A DNA stretch of 64,000 bases from Ensifer sp. BR816 (lineage in GTDB: Bacteria; Pseudomonadota; Alphaproteobacteria; Rhizobiales; Rhizobiaceae), in the NCBI RefSeq assembly GCF_000378985.1, contig NZ_KB905370.1, positions 1,455,830 to 1,519,829 on the forward strand, given 5' to 3'. This document shows, in pieces, positions 48,381 through 58,062 of this stretch (positions are counted from its first letter, which is position 1; each line of letters starts with the position of its first letter). A program made the position numbers and the translations under genes. Under the pieces are notes generated by a model. The model worked only from the letters and a program-made list of their open reading frames with translations, searched no databases and was not told where the DNA came from.

Positions 48381-50585
48381 TCACAGAAAACTCTGCGGAT
48401 CGACGTCGAGCTGGACGCTGACCGAGCCGCGCTCCTTCGGGCCTGCCGAAATCATCGCCTTCAGGAAGGACTGCATGTCGCTGTTGCGCCGTCCGTGGAT
48501 GAGCAGGCGAAAGCGGTGTCGGCCGCGGATGAGCGCCAGCGGCGCCTCCGCCGGGCCCAGCACCGAAATGCCGTCGACGCGCGGCGCGGCATTGCGCAAA
48601 CCGCGGGCATGGCCCTCGGCATCGCCGCGCGTATCCGCCGAGACGATGATCGAGGCGAGCCGGCCGAAGGGCGGCAGCGCCGCCCGTTCTCGCTCATGGA
48701 TCTCGCGATCGTAGAAGGCATCCGAATCGCCGGACACGATTGCCTGCATGACCGGGTGCTGCGGCTGGTAGGTCTGCAACAGGCCGAGGCTTTTGAGACC
48801 CGTCCGCCCGGCGCGTCCCGTCACCTGCGACAGCAGTTGAAAGGTCCGCTCGGCCGCACGCGGATCGCCATTGGCCAAGCCTAGATCGGCATCGACGATG
48901 CCGACCAGCGTCATCATCGGGAAATTGTGCCCCTTGGCGACGAGCTGCGTGCCGATGACGATGTCCGCCTCGCCGCGGGCGATCGCCTCGAGCTCCAGCC
49001 TCAGCCGCTTGACGCCCATCAGGTCGGAGGAGAGCACGATCGTGCGGGCTTCCGGGAAATGCCGCTCGACCTCTTCGGCGATGCGTTCGACTCCCGGGCC
49101 GCAGGCGACCAGGTGATCGAGCGTGCCGCATTCGGGGCAGGCCTCCGGCGTCCGTTCGGAATAGCCGCAATGATGGCACTGGATCTGGCCGCGAAAGCGG
49201 TGCTCGACCAGCCAGCTCGAGCAGTCCGGGCATTGGAAGCGATGGCCGCAGACGCGGCAGAGCGTCAGCGGCGCATAGCCGCGGCGGTTCAGGAACAGGA
49301 GCGACTGCTCGCCGCGGCCGATCGCCTTGCCGACCTGGTTCAGGAGCACCGGCGAGAGGAAGCCGCCGCGCTCCGGCGGATGCCGCCGCATGTCGACGAC
49401 CCCAAGCTGCGGCAGCGCCGCATCGCCGAAACGGGTCGGCAGGTGGATCGGCCGGTAGCGTCCGACCTCGCCATTGACCCGGCTCTCGATGGAAGGGGTC
49501 GCGGAAACCAGCACGACGGGAAAGCCGCTGATCCGCCCGCGCACGACCGCCATGTCGCGGGCATTGTAGAACACTCGGTCCTCCTGCTTGTAGGCCGGGT
49601 CGTGCTCCTCGTCGACGATGATGAGCCCCAGATCCTCGAAGGGCAGGAACAGCGCCGAGCGGGCGCCTGCGACGACGCGCACCTGGCCGGTGGTCACCTG
49701 CCGCCACACCTTCTCCCGCATGCGCGGGGCGAGGTCGGAGTGCCATTCGGCCGGCTTGGCGCCGAAGCGATTCTGGAAGCGCTCCAGGAAGCTTGCGGTG
49801 AGCGCGATCTCCGGCAGCAGAATGAGCACCTGCTTGCCGGCCCGGAGCGTCGCGGCGACCGCCTCGAAATAGACCTCGGTCTTGCCGGAGCCCGTGACGC
49901 CGTCGATCAGCGAAACGGAGAAGTCTCTTTCCTCGACGGCCATGAGCAGATCGGCGGCAGCTTGCTTCTGCGGCCCCTCGAGGCGCGGCGCCGCGAAATC
50001 CGGATCGGGTGCGGCAACTACCGGCGGCGGCGGCATGAACACCGTTTCGAACACGCCCTGCGCTTGAAGTCCGTCGATCACGCCCGACGAGACGCCGGCC
50101 GCATGGGCAAGGCCGGAGCGGGTCCAGGAAAAGCCGTCGCTCGCCGTCGCAAGGACGCGCTCGCGGGCGGCGGTCATGCGTTCCGGGCGCCGTTCGGTCA
50201 GCCGAAGCGCTTCGACCATCGGCTCGGGATCGAAGGCGGTCGGCGCGCGCAGCGCCATGCGAGCGACGAGGCCGGGGGGCGTGATCGTGTAGGACGTTAC
50301 CCAATCGAGAAAAGCACGCATGTCGCGCGTCAGCGGCGGGCAGTCGAAGACCTTCTCGACCTCCTTCAGCTTCTTCGGATCGACGGTGCCGTCGTCCAGA
50401 CCGTCCCAGACGACGCCGACGACGAGCCGCGGCCCGAGCGGCACCTGCACGATCGAGCCCGGCTCGACCGCCATGCCGTCCGGCACCGCGTAGGAATAGG
50501 GCCTCAGTGCCGGCATCGGCACCAGAACGGGCACCACGCGACGGTCGAAGAGAGCGCCGAATAAATCGGTTGAATCAAGCGTCAT
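48381..50585 (-). CDS. priA: Primosomal protein N' (replication restart helicase)
   Basis: 734 aa. N-terminal DNA-binding domain (RPYSYAVPDGMAVEPGSIVQ), helicase Walker A region DGVTGSGKTEVYFEAVA, DEAH-type box IIVDEEHDPAYKQED, zinc-binding cysteines in CRVCGHRFQCPDCSSWLVEH and CHHCGYSERTPEACPECGTL, and helicase motif VTGRAGRTG. Reloads the replisome at stalled forks. Single gene, divergent from the transaldolase gene. Confidence 0.96.
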   Translation of the reverse strand: MTLDSTDLFGALFDRRVVPVLVPMPALRPYSYAVPDGMAVEPGSIVQVPLGPRLVVGVVWDGLDDGTVDPKKLKEVEKVFDCPPLTRDMRAFLDWVTSYTITPPGLVARMALRAPTAFDPEPMVEALRLTERRPERMTAARERVLATASDGFSWTRSGLAHAAGVSSGVIDGLQAQGVFETVFMPPPPVVAAPDPDFAAPRLEGPQKQAAADLLMAVEERDFSVSLIDGVTGSGKTEVYFEAVAATLRAGKQVLILLPEIALTASFLERFQNRFGAKPAEWHSDLAPRMREKVWRQVTTGQVRVVAGARSALFLPFEDLGLIIVDEEHDPAYKQEDRVFYNARDMAVVRGRISGFPVVLVSATPSIESRVNGEVGRYRPIHLPTRFGDAALPQLGVVDMRRHPPERGGFLSPVLLNQVGKAIGRGEQSLLFLNRRGYAPLTLCRVCGHRFQCPDCSSWLVEHRFRGQIQCHHCGYSERTPEACPECGTLDHLVACGPGVERIAEEVERHFPEARTIVLSSDLMGVKRLRLELEAIARGEADIVIGTQLVAKGHNFPMMTLVGIVDADLGLANGDPRAAERTFQLLSQVTGRAGRTGLKSLGLLQTYQPQHPVMQAIVSGDSDAFYDREIHERERAALPPFGRLASIIVSADTRGDAEGHARGLRNAAPRVDGISVLGPAEAPLALIRGRHRFRLLIHGRRNSDMQSFLKAMISAGPKERGSVSVQLDVDPQSFL

Positions 50586-50760
50586 TTTGCCGTGACCTTG
50601 CCACCGCTTTCAGTTAAAGAAAACTGCACAGCGAACCGCCTCCTTGCAGAGCAAGGGTTTGTCACGGTTCCACCCGAGTTTCAACGCGCGCGATTTCCGC
50701 CGTGGTTTTCCCCGCAAGCGGAAAGGCGTCTGAACGGCTGAATGCCAAAGGAACGGTCCC

Positions 50761-51414
50761 ATGAAATTTTTCGTTGATACCGCCGACGTAAAGGAAATCC
50801 GGGAACTGAACGATCTCGGTCTGCTCGATGGCGTAACCACCAACCCGTCGCTGATCCTGAAGTCCGGGCGCGACATCGTCGAGGTTACCAAGGAGATCTG
50901 CTCGATCGTCGAGGGGCCGGTTTCGGCCGAAGTGACCGCCACCGAATATAGCGAGATGATGAAGGAGGCGGCCGCGCTTGCGAAGATCGCCGACAACATC
51001 TGCATCAAGGTGCCGCTGACGCTTGACGGCCTGAAGGCCTGCAAGGCGCTGACCTCGGACGGCCATCACACCAACGTCACCCTCTGCTTCTCCGCCAACC
51101 AGGCTCTGCTCGCCGCCAAGGCCGGCGCGACCTTCGTGTCGCCGTTCATCGGCCGCCTCGACGACACCGCCTTCGACGGCATGGACCTGATCCGCGAAAT
51201 CCGCCACATCTTCGACAACTACGGCTACGAGACGGAAATCCTTGCTGCCTCGATCCGTACGGTCAACCACGTCAAGGAAGCCGCCCTCATCGGCGCCGAC
51301 GTCGTCACGGCCCCGCCGGCGACACTGAAGGCACTGGTCAAGCACCCGCTGACCGACAAGGGCCTGGAAATGTTCCTCGCCGACTGGGCCAAGACCGGCC
51401 AGCGGATCGCCTGA
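50761..51414 (+). CDS. tal: Transaldolase-family protein (TalB/FSA small type)
   Basis: 217 aa, the short MipB/FSA-TalC subfamily. [29 protein letters not shown] near residue 24, and the Schiff-base lysine in [10 protein letters not shown]-terminal [20 protein letters not shown]. Interconverts pentose-phosphate sugars (transaldolase), though fructose-6-phosphate aldolase activity cannot be excluded from sequence. AAAGGAAC lies nine bases before the ATG. Ends in a terminator. Confidence 0.9.
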   Translation: MKFFVDTADVKEIRELNDLGLLDGVTTNPSLILKSGRDIVEVTKEICSIVEGPVSAEVTATEYSEMMKEAAALAKIADNICIKVPLTLDGLKACKALTSDGHHTNVTLCFSANQALLAAKAGATFVSPFIGRLDDTAFDGMDLIREIRHIFDNYGYETEILAASIRTVNHVKEAALIGADVVTAPPATLKALVKHPLTDKGLEMFLADWAKTGQRIA

Positions 51415-51443
51415 TCGATCTGAGATCACGCGCAGCGTTCGCA

Positions 51444-51474
51444 GGCCCCGCAGCGATGCGGGGCCTTCGTGCTT
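51444..51474 (+). terminator. Rho-independent terminator after the transaldolase gene
   Basis: GGCCCCGCA-GCGA-TGCGGGGCC (51444-51465), nine perfect pairs, then TTCGTGCTTT. It lies 29 bp after the stop. Confidence 0.75.
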
Positions 51475-51557
51475 TGGGGGTCGGGAGTGCCGGTGAATTG
51501 CCCCTCATCCCGCCTGCGCGGAGAAGCTGGCCGGCAGCCCGGATTCGGGGGCATGTC

Positions 51558-52469
51558 CTATCCCGTCACCGGTCCGGCGAAAATCGCGTCGCTATCCTTG
51601 GCGAGTTCAAAGACTGTGTGGTGCTCGAGCGCGCGGGTCACTTCCGTCGGGTCGCCGTCAATCGCCTCCGGCGGGATGAGATTGCCGACACGAAAATCGA
51701 AGAGGTCGCCCTTCTTGTTCAAGAGTTCGTGGAACACGGTCATGTCGCGCAGTTCCGTCGACCATTTGGCGAACCAGTAGAAGAGACCGGAATTGCGCGC
51801 GCTCATATGGACCGGCAGAATCGGCAGGTCGTACTTTCGGGCAAAGCCGACGGCCGAGCTTTTCCAGGGGCGCTCGTTGAGGCGTCCATCGGCCCAGTAA
51901 GCGATGCGGCCGGAGGGAAAAAGCACGGTCGCCTTGCCGTCTTCGATCGCCCGGTTCGTCACCTGCAGCGTTTCCCGCGCCTTGAGCTTGCTCTTATACT
52001 CCTCGCGCCATTCGACCGGGATGACCATCTCGACGAAACGCGGATTGACCCGGATTGCGTCGCGATTGGCGAAGAACATCATGTCCGGGCGGCGGCTCTT
52101 CAGGAGATCGAACACTGCAATGCCGTCGGCGATGCCGGTCGGGTGGTTGCTGACGAGCAGAAATCCGCCGCTTGCCGGGATGCGCTCCGGTTTGTCGACG
52201 CGAATGTCGAGCGAAAGCAGCGCGCTCAAATGCTCGAAGGCCTGGAAGCCAGGCATATTCGCAACCGCATTGGCGAACTCAATCGCCTTGCGATAGTTGA
52301 GCAGCGTATGGAGAAAGGGCCGCATGACGGGCCACAGAGGATGGCGGACGATCTTCTGGCCGCGCTCGGCGATCAGCGTGTCGACGATATGCCCGGGGCG
52401 CCCTTGCGAGACCAGCGCCACTGCCTCCGCAAAATGCGCCAGCGCGCTCGCCGAATCACGTCTCGCCAT
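51558..52469 (-). CDS. Lysophospholipid acyltransferase-family protein
   Basis: 303 aa. The acceptor motif reads NHPTGIADG, with five residues between His and Asp instead of the usual four of HX4D, a variant seen in hemolysin-like acyltransferases. The third motif is VLFPSGRI and the fourth LPILPVHM. It may acylate lysophospholipid or an ornithine-lipid precursor; substrate undecided. ATG 52469 is used, since the longer frame starts with TTG. No partner genes nearby; the 138 bp to xerC would hold divergent promoters. Confidence 0.75.
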   Translation of the reverse strand: MARRDSASALAHFAEAVALVSQGRPGHIVDTLIAERGQKIVRHPLWPVMRPFLHTLLNYRKAIEFANAVANMPGFQAFEHLSALLSLDIRVDKPERIPASGGFLLVSNHPTGIADGIAVFDLLKSRRPDMMFFANRDAIRVNPRFVEMVIPVEWREEYKSKLKARETLQVTNRAIEDGKATVLFPSGRIAYWADGRLNERPWKSSAVGFARKYDLPILPVHMSARNSGLFYWFAKWSTELRDMTVFHELLNKKGDLFDFRVGNLIPPEAIDGDPTEVTRALEHHTVFELAKDSDAIFAGPVTG

Positions 52470-52607
52470 GGTCCCATCCGCTGGTTGCTGAGAGCGAACA
52501 TCGCAATTCAATATGATCGAAGAATGACAAATTCCAAGAGCATGTTAGCAAAAACATAAGAGGCCTGGAGGCATGCTCGCCGATGGAATCAGATACGGAC
52601 GGCGCCT

Positions 52608-53540
52608 ATGAACGAGCTTCTTGTGATCGGCCACCCCGAGGTGATGGCGGAGCGTCAGCGGTGGCTTGCAAGCCTTGCCGAAGAGCGTCGCCTGTCCGGA
52701 CAGACGATCGAGGCTTATGAGCGCGACACGCGTCAATTCCTGACATTTCTGACCGGGCATCTCGCCGGCCCGCCGCGGCTGGCGGACATCCGCACCCTCA
52801 GGCCGGCCGATCTGCGCGGCTTTCTCGCGCAGCGGCGCAAAAACGGAGCCGGCGCGCGCACACTGGGTCGCGGCCTTGCGGGGCTTCGTTCGTTCCTTCG
52901 CTATCTGGAGAAGAACGGCCTTGCCAACGCCGCCGGCGCCGGCGCCGTGCGCTCGCCGAAGCAGCCCAAATCGCTGCCGAAACCGCTGACCGATCGCGAC
53001 GCCCTGAAGGTCGTGACCACCGATGCACAGCTCGCCGAGGAGCCGTGGATCGCTGCGCGAAACGCCGCCGTCCTCACGCTCCTCTACGGCTGCGGCCTGC
53101 GCATATCGGAAGCGCTGGATCTGACGCCCGACGACTTTTCAGGCGTGGCGTCGCTGCGCATCACCGGCAAGGGCGGCAAGACCAGGATCGTCCCCCTGAT
53201 CGGAGCGGCGACCGAGGCGGTGGCGACCTACAGGAAGCTCTGCCCCTACCATCCCGGATCGGGCGAGCCGCTCTTCCGCGGCGCCCGCGGCGGTAAACTG
53301 CAGCCCGCCATCATCCAGCGCGAGATGCAGAAGCTGCGCTCCGCCCTCGGCCTGCCCGATTCGGCGACGCCGCATGCATTGCGCCATTCCTTCGCAACCC
53401 ATCTGCTCGCCGGCGGCGGGGATCTCCGCACCATCCAGGAACTGCTCGGCCACGCCAGTCTCTCGACGACGCAGGTCTATACCGGCGTCGATTCGGCACG
53501 GCTCCTGGAAATCTACGATCGCGCCCATCCACGCGCCTAA
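52608..53540 (+). CDS. xerC: Tyrosine recombinase XerC
   Basis: 310 aa. N-terminal core-binding SAM-like domain (LASLAEERRLSGQTIEAYER), catalytic Arg in GCGLRISEAL, Lys in ITGKGGKTRIVPL, HxxR in HALRHSFATHL, His in LLGHASLSTTQVYT with the nucleophilic Tyr in VYTGVD. VRSPKQPKSLPKPL between the domains fits XerC rather than XerD. Resolves chromosome dimers at dif with XerD. Chromosomal housekeeping type, not a phage integrase. Confidence 0.88.
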   Translation: MNELLVIGHPEVMAERQRWLASLAEERRLSGQTIEAYERDTRQFLTFLTGHLAGPPRLADIRTLRPADLRGFLAQRRKNGAGARTLGRGLAGLRSFLRYLEKNGLANAAGAGAVRSPKQPKSLPKPLTDRDALKVVTTDAQLAEEPWIAARNAAVLTLLYGCGLRISEALDLTPDDFSGVASLRITGKGGKTRIVPLIGAATEAVATYRKLCPYHPGSGEPLFRGARGGKLQPAIIQREMQKLRSALGLPDSATPHALRHSFATHLLAGGGDLRTIQELLGHASLSTTQVYTGVDSARLLEIYDRAHPRA

Positions 53541-53683
53541 AAGGATTAACTCCCAAAACTGCTCACGCCTTTCCTGAAACCGTCCTAGAATTCGACGCGC
53601 TCGCCCATTAACCACGCGCGTTAAGGAACCCGTGACCGGGGCGGCGTAGGGTTCGAACTATATTTGCAGGGGGACCGACACGC

Positions 53684-54763
53684 ATGACGACGCTCACAGA
53701 ACCCGTTCGCACTCTTGCCGCCAAGGCGGCCGACGGCCTGCTGTGGCTGATCGCGCTGATGCACGTCTTGTTGGCCGCGAGCCTTCTCGTCACCTTGCTC
53801 TCGATCTCGCAGGCCGAGGCCGCAGAAGGGGCCGACTGCGACGGCAGCAATGTTCTCGCCGGTCTCGAGCGGTCCGACCCGGCGCGCCTGGCCGCAATAC
53901 GCCGCGAAGCCGATGCCGTACCGAACGGCAAGGGCCTGTTCTGGAAGATCGAAGGGCAAGGTCTGGCGCCGTCCTTCCTGCTCGGCACCATGCACGTGAC
54001 CGATCCGCGCGTGCTGGCGATGCCCGCCGGCGCCGCGGATGCCTATGCCGGGGCGCTGACCGTCGTCGTCGAGTCCGACGAGATCATCGACGAGAAGAAG
54101 GCGAGCGCCGCTATCCTGATGCATCCCGAGCTGACGATGTTTGCGGACAACAGGACGATCAACGATTTCCTCGAGCCGAAGGACGAGGCGCTTCTCGAAG
54201 ACGGCCTCAAGGCGCGCGGCATTCCGCTCCCCCTGGTCGCCAGGATGAAACCCTGGATGATCGCCAGCTTCGTCGCCCTGCCGGCCTGCGAATTCACCCG
54301 CAAGTCCGCCGGCGCCTCCTTCCTCGACAAGAAGCTCGCCGAGGACGCCGTCAGCCGAGGCAAGTCCCTGAAGGGATTGGAGACCCTGGTCGAGCAGCTC
54401 TCCGCGATGGATTCGCTTCCCGTTGAGTGGCATCTGCGGGCGCTCATCGAAACGCTCGCGCTCGGCAAGACGATCGACGACGTGCTGACAACGATGACCG
54501 ACCTCTATCTCGCCGGCGACACCGGCATGATCATGCCGATGATGCGGTCAGTGGCCGAAAAAATCTCGCCCGGCGATCTCGGCTACGCCGATTTCGAGCA
54601 GCGGATCATCGTCGACCGCAACAGGACCATGGCAGTACGGGCCGAACCCATCCTGAAAGGCGGCAACGTCTTCATGGCGGTCGGCGCGCTGCATTTGCCC
54701 GGCAAGGAAGGCCTGGTCGAACTCCTGCGCCAGCAGGGCTTCACCGTCACGCCCGTCAACTGA
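53684..54763 (+). CDS. TraB/GumN (TIKI-like) family protein
   Basis: 359 aa. A membrane helix at residues ~18-45 (LLWLIALMHVLLAASLLVTL) acts as signal or anchor. The family blocks are FLLGTMHVTDPRVLAMP near residue 98 and VFMAVGALHLPGKEGLVELL near the C terminus, with conserved Glu in VVVESDEI; these form the predicted metalloprotease site. Periplasmic enzyme of unknown substrate. Its end overlaps the DUF2867 gene on the other strand by 8 bp. Confidence 0.85.
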   Translation: MTTLTEPVRTLAAKAADGLLWLIALMHVLLAASLLVTLLSISQAEAAEGADCDGSNVLAGLERSDPARLAAIRREADAVPNGKGLFWKIEGQGLAPSFLLGTMHVTDPRVLAMPAGAADAYAGALTVVVESDEIIDEKKASAAILMHPELTMFADNRTINDFLEPKDEALLEDGLKARGIPLPLVARMKPWMIASFVALPACEFTRKSAGASFLDKKLAEDAVSRGKSLKGLETLVEQLSAMDSLPVEWHLRALIETLALGKTIDDVLTTMTDLYLAGDTGMIMPMMRSVAEKISPGDLGYADFEQRIIVDRNRTMAVRAEPILKGGNVFMAVGALHLPGKEGLVELLRQQGFTVTPVN

Positions 54764-55244
54764 CGATCGATTGCACCGGCTCGTTCAGCTGCGCGAGCAA
54801 TGCCGGAACGATCGCCTTGTGAAAAGGCGTGATGGCGGCGAGGTAAAAATAGCCGAACAGGTTCCTGCGGCGCACCAGCGTCGTGACGCCGATCACCTGG
54901 CTGTCGGCCGGCCCGTCGCGCACCTCCACCACGATCCGGAAGTCGAGATGACGGTCGTCGAAGCCGAGAACCGCTTCGCGCTCGCTGCCGCTCAGGACCG
55001 GAAAGATGCCGACGAGGCTCGCATCTCCAGCAGGAGCAGCGGCCTTGAGGCCGAGCGGCGCAACGATGCGGTTGCGCAAGGCCAGGAGATTGCGAATCCA
55101 GCGGGGCGCGCTTCCAAGCGCCCGCCTCGCCGCTTCAAGCGCGGTTAGCCGGTCGCCAAGAAACAGAAGCTCGTAGCAATCCGCCCAGTCGGCACCGGGC
55201 AGGCAGGCGTTCGGCAGGCGGGCGGCAACGCTGCGAGGTTTCAT
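54756..55244 (-). CDS. DUF2867 protein
   Basis: 162 aa. DUF2867 segments are visible: AARRALGSAPRWIRNLLALR, FPVLSGSEREAVLGFDDRHL, VEVRDGP, and GYFYLAAITPFHKAIVPALL. Probably binds a lipid-like or small ligand (SRPBCC-type fold suspected). Convergent overlap of 8 bp with the TraB/GumN gene. Function unknown. Confidence 0.75.
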   Translation of the reverse strand: MKPRSVAARLPNACLPGADWADCYELLFLGDRLTALEAARRALGSAPRWIRNLLALRNRIVAPLGLKAAAPAGDASLVGIFPVLSGSEREAVLGFDDRHLDFRIVVEVRDGPADSQVIGVTTLVRRRNLFGYFYLAAITPFHKAIVPALLAQLNEPVQSIVS

Positions 55245-55362
55245 GGACGCGTCCTTTCCGCGGTCCGCCGGTGGTCCGGCTGCGCTCTTGAAGTGCGTTC
55301 ATGATTGCGCTGGACGAGCGCCGGAGGCAGGGGACCGCTTGTCGCAGCCCCCGCGCCAATTG

Positions 55363-56769
55363 TCACATGTGGATCGGCTTGAAGAAGGTCGAAAGCGCCG
55401 CTTCCTTCACCGCTTCCGACATGGTCGGATGCGCATGGCAGGTGCGGCCGAGGTCTTCGGACGACCCGCCGAATTCCATCAGCACGGCGATCTCGTGGAT
55501 CATCTCGCCGGCGCCGAAGCCGATGATGTGGCCGCCGAGGACCCGGTCGGTCTCCTTGTCGGCGAGGATCTTCACGAAGCCGTCGGTCTGGAGCATGGCG
55601 CGGGCGCGGCCATTGGCGGTGAAAGGGAATTTGCCGACCTTGTAGGCGACGCCGGCGGCCTTCAGTTCTTCCTCGGTCTTGCCGACGGAAGCGACCTCCG
55701 GCTGGGTGTAGACGACACCCGGAATGACGTCGTAGTTCACATGGCCGGCCTGACCGGCGATGATCTCGGCCACGGCGACGCCTTCGTCCTCCGCCTTGTG
55801 GGCGAGCATCGGACCGCGCACCACGTCGCCGATCGCGTAGACGCCGGTGATGCTCGTCTGGAAGTGATGGTCGATCTCGACCCGGCCGCGCGCATCGAGG
55901 ACGACGCCCGCCTTGGCGAGACCCAGCCCGTCCGTCGCCGGCTTGCGACCGGTCGCGACCAGCACCACCTCCGCGTCGAGCGTCGTCGATTCGCCGCCCT
56001 TGACCGGCTCGAAGGTCACCTTCGCGCCATTGGCGGACTTCACGACGCCGGTCACCTTGGCGCCGAGCTTGATGTCGATGCCCTGCTTCGCCAGCATCCG
56101 CTGGAGCTGCTTGGCGACTTCGCCGTCCATGCCGCCGAGGATCGTATCGAGGAACTCGACGACGGTCACCTTGGCGCCGAGGCGCGCCCAGACCGAGCCG
56201 AGCTCGAGGCCGATGACGCCGCCGCCGACGACGATCATGCTCGCCGGAACCTTTTCGAGCTCAAGGGCGCCGGTCGAGGAGATAACGACTTTCTCGTCGA
56301 ACTCGACGTCGACGCCCGGAATGCCGGCAACGTCCGAGCCGGTGGCGATGACGACATTCTTGGCTTCGAGGACCTGCTCCTCGCCCTTGTCGTTGGTGAC
56401 AGAGACCTTGCCCTGGCCGAGTACCTTGCCGGTGCCCTGGAAGCCGTCGATCTTGTTCTTCTTGAAGAGAAAGGAGACGCCGTCGACATTCGCCTTAACG
56501 GTGGCGTCCTTGTGGGCGAGCATCTTCTGCAGATTGAGTTTCGGGCTTGCGACCTCGACGCCGAGCGCATCGAGACCATGGCCGGCGTGGTGGAACATCT
56601 CGGAAGCATGCAGCAGCGCCTTGGAGGGAATGCATCCGACATTGAGGCAGGTGCCGCCATAGGTGCTGCGCTTTTCGACCACGGCAACCTTCATGCCCAG
56701 TTGCGCCGCCTTGATGGCGCAGACATAGCCGCCGGGACCGCTACCGATAACGATGAGATCATAAGCCAT
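55363..56769 (-). CDS. lpdA: Dihydrolipoyl dehydrogenase (E3 of 2-oxoglutarate dehydrogenase)
   Basis: 468 aa. FAD-binding [20 protein letters not shown], redox disulfide [13 protein letters not shown] near residues 40-52, NAD-binding [17 protein letters not shown] and catalytic His-Glu in [13 protein letters not shown]. Reoxidises dihydrolipoamide. At the end of the sucD-sucA-sucB region, 39 bp after the SDR gene. Genomes of this group carry several lpd copies; context assigns this one to the 2-oxoglutarate complex. Confidence 0.95.
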   Translation of the reverse strand: MAYDLIVIGSGPGGYVCAIKAAQLGMKVAVVEKRSTYGGTCLNVGCIPSKALLHASEMFHHAGHGLDALGVEVASPKLNLQKMLAHKDATVKANVDGVSFLFKKNKIDGFQGTGKVLGQGKVSVTNDKGEEQVLEAKNVVIATGSDVAGIPGVDVEFDEKVVISSTGALELEKVPASMIVVGGGVIGLELGSVWARLGAKVTVVEFLDTILGGMDGEVAKQLQRMLAKQGIDIKLGAKVTGVVKSANGAKVTFEPVKGGESTTLDAEVVLVATGRKPATDGLGLAKAGVVLDARGRVEIDHHFQTSITGVYAIGDVVRGPMLAHKAEDEGVAVAEIIAGQAGHVNYDVIPGVVYTQPEVASVGKTEEELKAAGVAYKVGKFPFTANGRARAMLQTDGFVKILADKETDRVLGGHIIGFGAGEMIHEIAVLMEFGGSSEDLGRTCHAHPTMSEAVKEAALSTFFKPIHM

Positions 56770-56808
56770 TTGATTATCCTTCTGGGAGGGTAGTCTTCTA
56801 AAGGGCGG

Positions 56809-57561
56809 TCATCGCCCGCCGCTGACATTGAGAATGGCTCCCGTCACATAAGTCGCCTTGTCCGACAGGAGATAGAGAATTGCGTCGGCCACCTCGCCGG
56901 CCGTGCCGGGGCGCTGCATCGGGATCGACGGCGCCATGTCGCGGGCGCGATCGGGCAGGCCGCCGGACGCATGGATATCCGTATCGATGATGCCGGGGCG
57001 AACCGCGTTGACGCGGACACCCTCAGATGCCACTTCGCGCGCGAGACCGATGGTGAAGCTGTCGATCGCGCCCTTGGTGGCGGCATAGTCGACATATTGG
57101 CCCGGCGCGCCCAGCACGGCCGCCGCCGACGAGAGGTTGACGATTGCGCCGCCCTGCCCGCCGTGACGTGTCGACATCCTCTTGACCGCTTCCGCCGCGC
57201 AGCGGATCGATCCCGTGACATTGACGCGAAGCATCCACTCCAATCGCTCCGTCGAAATCTCATCGATCCGCTCGGGCGGGCCGACGATGCCGGCATTGTT
57301 GACGAGCCCGTCGAGCCGCCCGAAGGCGGCATCGATGGCCGAAAAAATCGCCTCTATCCCGTCTTCGGAGCCGACATCGCCTTGCACGGCGATCGCCGTG
57401 CCGCCTGCCTCGGAGATTTGACGAACGACGTCTTCGGCGGCTTGCCGCTTCGAGGCATAATTGACCGCCACCCGCCAGCCTTCGCGTGCCGCGGCGAGGC
57501 AGACGGCGGCGCCGATGCCGCGGCTGCCGCCGGTGACGAGAAGGACGCGGCTGCCACTCAT
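56809..57561 (-). CDS. SDR-family oxidoreductase
   Basis: 250 aa. LVTGGSRGIGAAVCLAAARE, LVNNAGIVG, catalytic Ser in IVNLSSAAAVLG and YAATKGA with Tyr/Lys; C-terminal DKATYVTGAILNVSGGR. A generic NADP-type SDR (glucose or 3-oxoacyl reductase-like). ATG 57561 overlaps the stop of the preceding gene (ATGA). Sits between suc genes and lpdA but has no clear role in that complex. Confidence 0.85.
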   Translation of the reverse strand: MSGSRVLLVTGGSRGIGAAVCLAAAREGWRVAVNYASKRQAAEDVVRQISEAGGTAIAVQGDVGSEDGIEAIFSAIDAAFGRLDGLVNNAGIVGPPERIDEISTERLEWMLRVNVTGSIRCAAEAVKRMSTRHGGQGGAIVNLSSAAAVLGAPGQYVDYAATKGAIDSFTIGLAREVASEGVRVNAVRPGIIDTDIHASGGLPDRARDMAPSIPMQRPGTAGEVADAILYLLSDKATYVTGAILNVSGGR

Positions 57562-58061
57562 GCGGCGCATCCCTTGAACGCAAAGATGTCGGAACTGTCG
57601 GACGTCGCCTTGCCCTTGCCCCAGGCGCTCGATTGGCGCAGCGACGGACCGAAATCCGGGAGCAGTATCTGCAGCGCCGCAGGCGCGTCTTCCGGCTGAA
57701 GCAATCCGATCTTGCCGGCGCCGTCGACGGCGTAGATCGGACCCTGCCAGACGGTGCAGGCCGTGAGTTCGTTGCCCGTCACATCCCCGGTCGGGCAATT
57801 GTTCATGACGATGCCGTTCGGGCGTTCCGGTTCGCCGGAAGGCAGGACGACGCCGTCGAGCGACAATGTGGTGCCCTCAATGGTGATCTTGAAATGATTG
57901 CTGGTAACCGCTGCTTCCGATCCGACCGGCTCGAAACGCAGCTCGTAGCCGCCGGCCGGGTCGGCATAGACGGCGCGGGCCTGCTTGCACTCCTGCGCAA
58001 GCGCCGGAAGCGCGACCAACGCCAGCGCGAAGCAAGCGAGGATGGCTGGCCGGCCAAACAT
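57558..58061 (-). CDS. Secreted hypothetical protein
   Basis: 167 aa. Signal peptide MFGRPAILACFALALVALPALA. Mature part is beta-rich with four cysteines (QECKQARAVY, IVMNNCPTG, LTACTVWQG, AFKGCAA at the C terminus), probably two disulfides. Family not recognised. Coupled to the SDR gene downstream by a 4-bp overlap and preceded by the LysE gene with only one base between them. Confidence 0.65.
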   Translation of the reverse strand: MFGRPAILACFALALVALPALAQECKQARAVYADPAGGYELRFEPVGSEAAVTSNHFKITIEGTTLSLDGVVLPSGEPERPNGIVMNNCPTGDVTGNELTACTVWQGPIYAVDGAGKIGLLQPEDAPAALQILLPDFGPSLRQSSAWGKGKATSDSSDIFAFKGCAA

Positions 58062-58062
58062 C

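Noticed and set aside
53608..53624. TTAAC-N7-GTTAA before the TraB/GumN gene, CtrA-like
   Set aside because: The CtrA consensus is a direct repeat TTAA-N7-TTAA; here the two TTAA are nine bases apart and inverted.
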